From positions 68,558,367-68,622,366 of the forward strand of contig OY829540.1 of the NCBI GenBank assembly GCA_963691705.1: a DNA stretch of 64,000 nt. The letters are read 5' to 3'. The notes under the pieces were generated by a model. That model saw only the letters and a program-made list of their open reading frames with translations, made no database searches and was not told the DNA's origin. Every line of letters starts with the position of its first letter. The first letter of the stretch is position 1. The DNA is from Viola odorata (lineage: Eukaryota > Streptophyta > Magnoliopsida > Malpighiales > Violaceae). A program made the position numbers and the translations under genes. Positions 56,437 through 64,000 of the stretch are shown here, one piece after another.

Positions 56437-56767
56437 CGCAGGTTAAAGGGAACTTTACATCAGATAGTTTCTGCTAACAAAATCAAATAGCAACAAAGGT
56501 ACAATAAATAAACCAACAACAAAAAGATCAAGTCATTCATTCCTATAGTAGCAACCAGAAGCCATAATGGCCACCAATAGTTATAAAGCAAACTCACATA
56601 GCGTTAAAACTCCCACCACTGAATTACTTGTTCATTTTCAACTACACCAGAAAGGGAATAGCGGCATTCTCTTCAAAGTAAAACACTTTTAAGCAACAAT
56701 AGCCTAAAGTGATATGAGCATGGACTGGAAAAGAAACACTTACAAGTTGCATGCATTAATACAAATC
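56426..56767 (-). repeat. PPR 3'-flank module, gene 7
   Basis: Conserved downstream sequence fused at its far end to LRR pseudogene copy 2. A short insertion (tgatatgagcatggactgg) near 56709 is unique to this copy. Confidence 0.7.
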
Positions 56768-58577
56768 TCAATTTGCCTTGCCATCATCATAGGCTTCATG
56801 GAGTCCAAAAGCCTTTCTCAGATCAAGATTGTCATCATTAGACAGCATTTTTATAACTAATTCAAAAGTGGCATCATCTGCAGAGAATCCTCTGCGCCTC
56901 ATTTTTTCAATTAGTGATACAGCCATCGATGTATTCTTGATGAGGAGGAATCCACGAATAATCACGTTGAACGAACAACTATCTGGAGAGCAACCATTAT
57001 CTTCCATTTTTCTGAAAATCTTGTACGCTTCATTTGCTAATCCTTCTTTGCAAAATCCACCAATTACAGCAGTATATGCACACATCAGCCTTTAACCCAT
57101 CATTAGAAAGTCCAGATAGTAGTTCTATTGCATCTCTAAGCCTACCAGCTTTGCACATAGCATGAATAAGGATAGTATACGTCGTCAGATTAGGTCTCAA
57201 GTTCCTCTTTTGAATTTCTTGAAACAGTTTAGTTGCCACATCAACATACCCGTGCTTGCATAAGCCCCCAAGCAAAGTGCTGTAAGTGACTATGTTTGGG
57301 GTGTGGCCGCGAGCATACATTTCTTCAAAAAGCTTCTTTGCATCACTAAGTTGTCCTGTTTGGCACAACGAGTGTAGGAGAGTAGTATATGTAACTACAT
57401 CTGGACTTAAACCTCTGCAGCACATCTCATGAAAAAGTTTCCACGCCTCATCTGTTCTTTTGCGGTTGCACCATCCATTTATCAAGCTGTTAAAGGTAAT
57501 TACATTTGGCGTGCAACCTTTGCTGACCATCAAGTCAAATACATTCCTGGCTTCCTCTAGCTCGCCTCTCAAACAATATCCATCTATCAAGGCAGTATAT
57601 GTGACAACATCAGGATTCACACCACATCTGATCATTTTTTGGTCCACGATGAAATGTGCATCTTCGACCTTTCCCTCCTTGCAGAGTGTATCAACCAGGA
57701 TGGTGAAGGTAAATACATCCGGCATGATATTGCACCCCACCATATCATTCAACAATGTTTGAGCTTCTCTTAATTGACCTGAATTGCAGAATCCATGGAT
57801 TAATGAGGTATATGTGACAACATCAGGTGCGATTCCTTTACTCTTCATCTCAGAGAAAATGTCTAAACCCTCAACCACTAGTCTATCTTTGCAAAGGGTA
57901 TCGATGATTGTATTGTATGTAACCACATTTGGTTCACAGCCTGCTGCTTCCATTTTCTTCAGCAACTGAATAGCTGTGCTAGTTTGTCCAACTTTGCATA
58001 GACCACTTATCATCACATTACAAGTATACGAGTTGGGGGAGTACCCTCTTGCCACTATGGTATTGAATAAAGTTATGGCATGAGCTGTTTTATATTCTTT
58101 GCAAAGCCCATCAATTAAGGTACAAAAAGTAGCATGATGAGGCTGAAAACCAAACTTCATGATCTTCCCTAAAATGGAGAATCCAAAACCCACACAGTGC
58201 AAGCGGTAGAAGCAATTAATCAAAATGTTAAGAGTATAGATATTGGACTTAACACCCATAAATTCCATTTGTTTGGACAGAGAAACCACAGTCCCATGAT
58301 GCCCCATCCTCATAACAGCTGATAATAATTTGGTAAATTCCACCATAGGAGGAGGAGGAGACATGCTAATCATGCGATTAAAGGAAGCTAAGGCATCATC
58401 AATGTCATTAAATGGAGCATTTCTAGGGCTGGCAGAAGCATAATCACGAGAATTGGAGAGAAGATGGAGAAAGGATGGAGATTGAAACATACCCATTTGC
58501 CACTGATAAGAGAACCTGGTGAGAGCTGAACAACCGAGTAAAATGCTTCCTTTTCTCATCCTCATCATCCTCGCCAT
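56768..58577 (-). pseudogene. RFL-type PPR gene 7, frameshifted in motif 13
   Basis: Starts MARMMRMRKG at 58577 (first ATG of the frame). Presequence, linker and PPR motifs 1-12 are intact (about 500 residues). Near 57078 two bases are missing compared with the paralogues (atatg-cacacat versus atatgtgtacacat); the frame then ends at about 57030 as ...VCIYCCNWWILQRR. The rest (motifs 13 and 14, tail ...YDDGKAN, 56768-57085) is intact in the other frame. Residue 5/35 pairs are T-N, N-H, C-N, N-N, N-D, T-D, T-D, T-N, N-D, T-N, S-N, T-D, then T-D and N-D after the shift. It may still make a 12-motif protein, or the shift may be a sequencing error; otherwise it is a very young pseudogene. Confidence 0.9.
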
Positions 58578-59576
58578 CTACCCACCCACCAACCAAGGAA
58601 CAAGCACAGGGAGGGAGAGTGCGGAATGTGTTGTTTTTGTGCTCTTGAAACAGGAGAACGACATGTTGTTTATTTCCCGATAGTATAAGCCTTTTAATTA
58701 ATTAAGATTCGTAAAATTACTAGAAAAATATAAATAACTACAAACTAATTCCCAAATGCTTTACAATAAAGTATTCAGATTTAATAAGTTAGTTAATCTT
58801 TGTTTTTTTTTAGAAATTAGATTTAATTAATTAATTTCTTAATTAAATCTTCTTCTTTTCTATGAGCATTTTTTTTAGAGAATTCATTTTAATGCACTTT
58901 TTATTTAAAATAATGTATCTAAAAAAATCATGTACCTTTTAAATTTTTAATACCTCTATAATTCTTATCCTTTGTAAACATAATTCTTAACGTTTTTAGT
59001 GGTATTATATAGAAAAATATTTAAGGTTTTGGTTAACATTATTTTTATAAATATTTATTTTGTTTAAAATCACCAACATTCAACTTTTCTTTTTAAATGG
59101 CCATTAAAATTTCTAACTCCTTTTTCTCTCTCTTTTCTCCATCATAATTCATAATTTATTGTATATTTATTGTATATGTAAAAGATATTCCTTCCGTCTT
59201 TAAATAAACGACTTTTTGTGTATTGACACAGTTTTTAAGGTAATAATTAGTTCCGAGAAACTGAAATATTTTATAACTATACTATTTTGGTATCTTGTAC
59301 TAATATTTATAGAAATATCATTAGGTTAAGTTGCAGTTTCATGGCTTGAACGTGGCATCAGAAAGGCAAACAATCTATTTTTTAAAATTTTATAAGATGT
59401 AAATCTACACATAGCAAAATTAATTAAATGAAATCAAAAGTTTCATTCAAAAATTCTCTCTCTACCCATTGCTCTCGTCTCTCTCTCCTCTCTTTTTTTT
59501 TTTTTTTTTCATCTTCTACAATGGTGTCACCATCGGAAGCATGATGAACGGCGTCGAGAATGGTGGGAGATGGCAT
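58578..59576. other. Upstream flank of PPR gene 7
   Basis: Matches the flanks of genes 3 and 6, with the third Helitron empty site near 59003. 59430-59576 is the left half of the gene-like remnant also found at 23881-24088. A poly-T run lies near 59487-59508. Confidence 0.65.
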
Positions 59577-59769
59577 TGATAAAACAATAATCCCGACCTA
59601 GAGGGGAAGTGAATAGGCAAATAAAATTCTAACACAAGGAGTAAGAAATAGAATGCGGAAATAGAATGTAAAAACACAAGGAGGTTATAGTGGTTCCAAT
59701 TCCTCAAAGAATTGTACTCCACTACCTAAGAGCTTCACCTTTAGGATTTTGAACAACGAACACTTCGTT

Positions 59770-59950
59770 ATTTACCTTGAGTTTTTACGGGTTCAACTCC
59801 AACCTTACACCTTGGTTTTTCCGGGCTCAACCAATAAACCTTTCACCTTGGTTTTTGCAGGCTCAACCAATAAACCTTACACTTTGGTTTTACCGGGTTC
59901 ACCAACAACCTTTACAAGTGATTTTTCCGGGCTCAATCACAACCTATCAC
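59770..59950. repeat. Tandem repeats (~37 bp) inside the LTR
   Basis: Four to five degenerate units of 'aaccttacaccttggttttt' plus 'ccgggctcaacca' in a row. Confidence 0.75.
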
Positions 59951-60289
59951 AATCAAGATACTAGACAAGAGAATTGTAAAATGGCAACACAAAATTGGTG
60001 TACAAATAAACTATGTATGATTCAATAATCAACACCAATAAATGAACAAGAATACCTCAATAGAAAGCTTAAAACTTACTTGAAAGATAGACGCAAGAAT
60101 TAGTGAAAACCGTTAAGAGAAGCTTGCGTTATTGAAGTTTGAATTTGTAAGCTTTTAAATGTAATTTAGTATTTGGAAGTTTGTAAGAGCTTTCTTGTTT
60201 CTTGTTATTTAGTAACTCATCTAGGATGAGTATTTATAGTGTCAAATGAGTAGAGGCTCATCCATGAAGGAAGGAGCCAAAAACTAGCC

Positions 60290-60470
60290 GTTTGCTACAG
60301 TGAAAAATATATTCGTTGCTACAGTGAAAAACTATCTGTTGCTACAGTGAGTCTATCCGTTGCTACAGTGAAACTATTCGTTGCTACAGCAAGTCTATCC
60401 GTTGCTACGGTGAAACTATTCGTTCCCGTTGCTACAGTGAGTTTATCCGTTGTTATAGTGAAACCAAAAA
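60290..60470. repeat. Short tandem repeats 'gttgctacagtga'
   Basis: Seven or more units of gttgctacagtga separated by 5-9 bases (aactat(t)c / gtctatcc). They lie inside the same LTR. Confidence 0.85.
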
Positions 60471-60744
60471 CTCTTTTTCCAAAAATTATTTTTCGTGTAA
60501 AAAATCTTTTGACACTTTTCTTAAGGTATAATTGAACATAGATCAAGTGCTAATTAGAATCATACTTACATGTTTATAGCCCTAATGTACACTTGATCTT
60601 GAGCTTGCGAATAATAAGATTTGTTGCCTCTTTTGTTTGTTCGTCGCAAACTACACACACTTTAACTTCAAATTGCATTAGTATAATAATTAGTTTGTGT
60701 ATCTTAAATCATCAAAATAAGAGTGAGTTACCCTTGGGCTAACA

Positions 60745-61080
60745 AGCATTGCTGGTCGGAGGTGACAAACAGTCTTAGCCGGGCGATGATGAACGGCAGA
60801 GGACGCCGGGGATAACAAAAGGGTTGGAAAAAGACGTTGTAAAATTGTCAGAGGTGGATCTGATGTAGATGGAAGATGAGGGAAAAGGTTTGTAATTTTT
60901 AAAGATGAGTTTTTTTTAGTATTTGATTGTAGGCTAGAGAAAGAAACGAGATGCTTCTTCAATATGGAGCATTCCACATTTGCGCAATATACCTCTATAT
61001 AATGATCACTGGAGCCATTCATAAGGTCTGTAACCCAATTTGGAGGTGCATCCATGCAACTGACCGCAAGAATCACGATT
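60745..61080 (-). other. Gene-like remnant, right half, with a possible exon
   Basis: 60755-60910 matches 29229-29388. Beyond it, on the minus strand, an open stretch reads VSCMDAPPNWVTDLMNGSSD and HYIEVYCANVECSILKK (about 60945-61070), which looks protein-like. I do not recognise it. Confidence 0.3.
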
Positions 61081-62186
61081 CACTTATAATAGAATAAATA
61101 AGGCAAATCTGAAGAATGAAATAAAAAACTAATAAATAGTTCAAACATTTTGTGGGATTTTTTCATTCTAAAATGATTAGTTTGTTTATAATAGCAGCAC
61201 AATTAGTTTAAATTTGCATTGAAATTGTTGAATTTTATGGATGAGTTTTTGCGCCATGTCTTAGAAATCATGTTTCTAATTTCTCTTTTTCTTTTTCTTG
61301 CTTAGTTATTTCATCTTTGACTGAAAATTTCTTATGTCTTAGTTTGAACGATGATGGGGCTTTTGAGATATGAGACATTTGCTAGAAAGAGATGTAGGCA
61401 TAGTAGAGAGTTTAAATCTTGAAAATTAAATAGATATAGTAGACAAATTCTGAAATGGAAAAAGGAACCGTGTGATCACGGCACCCCCTTTTTTCTAAAC
61501 TTTTATTTGTTTATTAATTTAGTCGTAAAAAATTTAATTAAACTTTTAAATAATTAATTTAGTTCATATTTTTGTAATATATTCTCAATTAAACACTTAA
61601 ATTATTAATTTAATCCCGAAGTAGTAAAAAACTTCAATCAAATTTAACTTCATGTTTAATCTTGTCTATGTGTTCGTAATTTTTTTTCAATCAAACCTTT
61701 ATATAATTAATTAATTTAGTCACCGTATTCGTAAAAGATTTCTAATAAAAAATCCTATTTAATAATTAATTTAATCTTCATAGTTGCCAATCAAATCTAC
61801 CTCTGCCTTCAATTTAATGTGTTCATAAAAAAAATTCAATCAAATCTCTACATAATTAATTTAATCTCATATTTATAAAAGATTTCAAATTAAAATTTTA
61901 AATAATTAATTTAATTTTTGTGCTGATAAACGATTTACAATCAAATCTCAGTCTACAAGGTCGGGCCCAAATTACTAGTAGTATACGTGTATTGATTCTA
62001 AAAGACATACTATATGTTTATCATTAAAATAATAGTAAAAAACGAAAACAAAAAAGAGCATTGTTTTAGCTTTAATGGGATGTGGTGCGAGAAAAAGTAG
62101 TGAGCGGTTGCTGTGGGCTTTTATCCTCCTTCAAAGACTGAATTGGTCATTGTAAAAAAGAAGAAAGGAAAAGGAAGACCTAAGTA
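61081..62186. other. AT-rich spacer before the RPL13 gene
   Basis: No gene seen. 61500-61940 contains several degenerate repeats of 'attaatttaatc...tcaatcaaa' (period about 60-75), a pattern of older repeat decay. Confidence 0.5.
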
Positions 62187-62419
62187 CTTCCTCCGTGCAT
62201 TTTTAATGAAAGCCTTAACTTTAGGCACGTATTTTAAAAAAACCGGATGATTTACTATTTGACCCCAAAAAATTTCGTACTTTTTTTCGAACATACGTTA
62301 ATCCTTAACATACGTCCGAAAAAAAATTCGGGACAAAATTGTCTTAAATAGTGAGTCATCAGGCTTCCTTAAAATACGTGCCCAAAATCAAAGCGACAGT
62401 TATTTATGGACGGAGGGAA
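62187..62419. mobile_element. Stowaway-like MITE, 233 bp
   Basis: Left CTTCCTCCGTGCATTTTTAA and right (reverse complement) TTCCCTCCGTCCATAAATAA continue as inverted repeats for about 80 bp (both include ggcacgtattttaa). TA flanks at 62185-62186 and 62420-62421. Confidence 0.85.
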
Positions 62420-62468
62420 TACATACGTAATCAAACATGTTTTAGAAATTAGAAATATCCAAAACTTA

Positions 62469-62607
62469 TGGGCTTGATTCTAAATAAGTAATTTTTGCTA
62501 AAAACAAAACTGCTTATGGGCTTCAACAAAGCCCAATTTCCTCAAAGGCCCGTTGAACCAAGCACCTTTAGTGCTGTTAACCAAAAGGCCCATAAAACCT
62601 AGGGTTT
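62469..62607 (+). promoter_or_regulatory. Ribosomal-protein-type promoter: site II elements and telo-box
   Basis: TGGGCT occurs at 62469-62474 and about 62517-62522, GGCCCA (site II, reverse) at 62587-62592, and TAGGGTTT (telo-box, reverse complement of AAACCCTA) at 62600-62607. Site II motifs next to a telo-box are typical of plant ribosomal protein and other growth-linked promoters. The transcript probably begins just downstream. A leader exon up to about 62717 (ctacctg|gtaccc) and a leader intron to 63044 (gttag|gtaagtaagaaATG) are likely. Confidence 0.7.
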
Positions 62608-63055
62608 ATCATCTTCAAGTCTTTAGCCGCAGTCGCACACCATCACCATATAAGCAAAAGCGGAAGAAAACTCTCTTCCATTCTTCCACAGAAGCGGCGC
62701 CTGCTACGTTCTACCTGGTACCCATCTCTTCCTCCCTCGCCACGCTACTGTAATAATTGTCGTTTTGGGTTATTTACAGTTTTGAAAATGGAACTGTATC
62801 TCTTCTTCTCTTACTTTGTTGCGCTAGTCTGTGTTTATCTGTTTGTTCGCATACTAAGTCGATTTTGCTATCTGGGGTGGGTGTGTGATTAGATTGGTTT
62901 TTGTTGGTTAATCGACTATTGACTATGTTTTGCGGTTGATACATACAATCCTCAGCTTGGTTCTATGCGGTTCAAGTATGCTTATGATCTTCTATAGTGT
63001 ATATTGGCTTACATTTGAATCATCTGTATGTTCGTGAATGTTAGGTAAGTAAGAA

Positions 63056-63962
63056 ATGGTGAAGCATAACAATGTTATTCCGAACGGGCATTTCAAGAAG
63101 AATTGGCAGACTCGTGTGAAGACCTGGTTCAACCAACCTGCAAGGAAAACCAGGAGGCGTGTAGGTGAGTAGACTGTTTTTGTTTATTTTACAACAGAGC
63201 TACTGTTTATGGTTCTTTGCTTTCTTTGTTTCTGTCTTCTGACTGTTGTTACTACACATGAACTTCTCATTTGGCTGATTTATGATTTGTTTCATTGTTT
63301 ACCAGCCCGTCAAAAGAAGGCTGTGAAGATCTTTCCACGGCCTACGGCTGGGTGTTTGCGTCCTATTGTCCATGGCCAAACTTTGAAGTATAACATGAAA
63401 GTGAGAGCTGGTAGGGGGTTCTCCCTTGAAGAGCTCAAGGTAAGTTGGTGATTCTCTTTTAAGTTTTTGCCAGTGTCTCATTGGTCTTTCCAAGTTGTAT
63501 TCTAATGGTTGTGTAGCCAAATGGCACAATGATTTAGAATCCGACAGTTCCCTTCTAAACTTGAAGTGGTTATTTTTGAAGTAATGTTTTATGGAAGTGA
63601 ATTTGTTAGGTCTTGGGAATGTTGCCTATGTATTCTTTGAGTCCTTCTTGTGAGATAAAAGACATGCCAGAGAGTTTAGTAATGGATTTCTTATTATATT
63701 GAGATTTCTATATTTATATTTATGAAGTGTGCTGACATTTTGTTATGCATTGAGTATTTGTTTCATTTAATGAATTAACATCATTTTACACTTCCAACAC
63801 CAGCAAGCTGGAATTTCCAAGAAAATGGCTCCCACTATTGGGATTGCAGTTGATTACCGCCGCAGAAACCGTTCTTTGGAGGGTCTTCAGACCAATGTCC
63901 AGAGGCTGAAGACATACAAGGCCAACTTGGTTGTCTTCCCAAGACGTGCTCGCAAGTTTAAG
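63056..63962 (+). CDS. RPL13: 60S ribosomal protein L13 (eL13), 5' part; continues past the window
   Basis: Structural protein of the large cytosolic ribosomal subunit. Exons 63056-63164 ([20 protein letters not shown] ... ARKTRRRV), 63306-63439 ([16 protein letters not shown] ... [10 protein letters not shown]) and 63804-63962 ([20 protein letters not shown] ... [11 protein letters not shown]) are joined at GT-AG sites with phase kept (109, 134, 159 nt). The sequence is almost the same as the plant eL13 I remember, with no breaks. About 134 of the usual ~206 residues are in the window; the last intron starts at 63963. The promoter with site II and telo-box and the leader intron fit coordinated ribosomal-protein expression. 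It marks the end of the repetitive PPR cluster and the return to conserved sequence. Confidence 0.96.
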
Positions 63963-64000
63963 GTACTTTCAATTGCTTATATTCTTAGCTCACATGGCGA

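Larger units (their letters stand above)
59577..60744. mobile_element. Probable solo LTR, 1168 bp, different family
   Basis: TGATAAAACA at the left and GGGCTAACA at the right, flanked by GGCAT (59572-59576) and AGCAT (60745-60749). The paralogous sequence at 24064-24075 (gatagcattgctgg) is the empty site. It has 'tggttccaattcctcaaaga', a phrase I associate with Ty1/copia-like LTRs. No coding region or internal part is present. The one-base difference between the flanks could be a later change. Confidence 0.75.

Noticed and set aside
62553..62753. 66-codon open frame starting in the RPL13 promoter
   Set aside because: It covers the telo-box and the leader exon; the genuine start [10 protein letters not shown] is at 63056.

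Overview
The window looks like nuclear DNA of a eudicot plant. It is very AT-rich between genes. It carries a cluster of P-class pentatricopeptide repeat (PPR) genes of the fertility-restorer-like (RFL) type, GT-AG introns, LTR retrotransposons, a Helitron family, Mutator-like elements and MITEs. At the right edge is an ordinary cytosolic ribosomal protein gene (eL13) with a leader intron and site II/telo-box promoter. The sequence alone does not identify the species.

Layout. Seven long PPR genes, all on the minus strand, lie at about 8.9-10.7, 12.7-14.5, 21.0-22.8, 34.3-36.1, 45.4-47.2, 52.1-53.9 and 56.8-58.6 kb. Five look near-intact, one has a slightly shortened C-terminus (34.3 kb), and one is broken by a 2-base deletion (56.8 kb). 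Four PPR fragments lie at 3.6, 18.8, 33.1 and 41.9 kb. The proteins share 14 tandem PPR motifs and a probable mitochondrial presequence, but differ at the residues (5 and 35 of each motif) that read RNA. The array grew by duplication of large blocks: 12.3-20.95 kb matches 33.9-45.4 kb, 11.0-12.7 kb matches 49.05-52.05 kb, and a truncated LRR receptor gene is present twice (47.5-49.0 and 54.8-56.4 kb).

Mobile DNA explains most of the rest. The AT-rich blocks at 0.8-3.5, 14.9-18.8 and 36.7-41.9 kb are copies of one non-autonomous Helitron; its ends can be set from three empty sites upstream of other PPR genes. Two 1.6-1.8 kb solo LTRs (4.3-5.9 and 39.4-41.1 kb) have perfect 5-bp target duplications, and a third LTR of the family ends at 836. 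At 24.1-29.2 kb is a single insertion made of four LTRs alternating with three internal regions, nearly identical and flanked by GTGAC. Two Mutator-like elements each carry a gene: 29.4-32.2 kb (a 64-residue protein in two coding exons) and 49.6-51.0 kb (a 97-residue serine-rich-like protein). A broken piece of a RIBA-type riboflavin gene lies at 6.8-7.7 kb.

Taken together, the region is a fast-evolving RFL cluster next to a conserved housekeeping gene. The PPR proteins would act on mitochondrial RNAs. No cooperation between the other genes is evident; they appear to have been carried in by transposition or unequal exchange.
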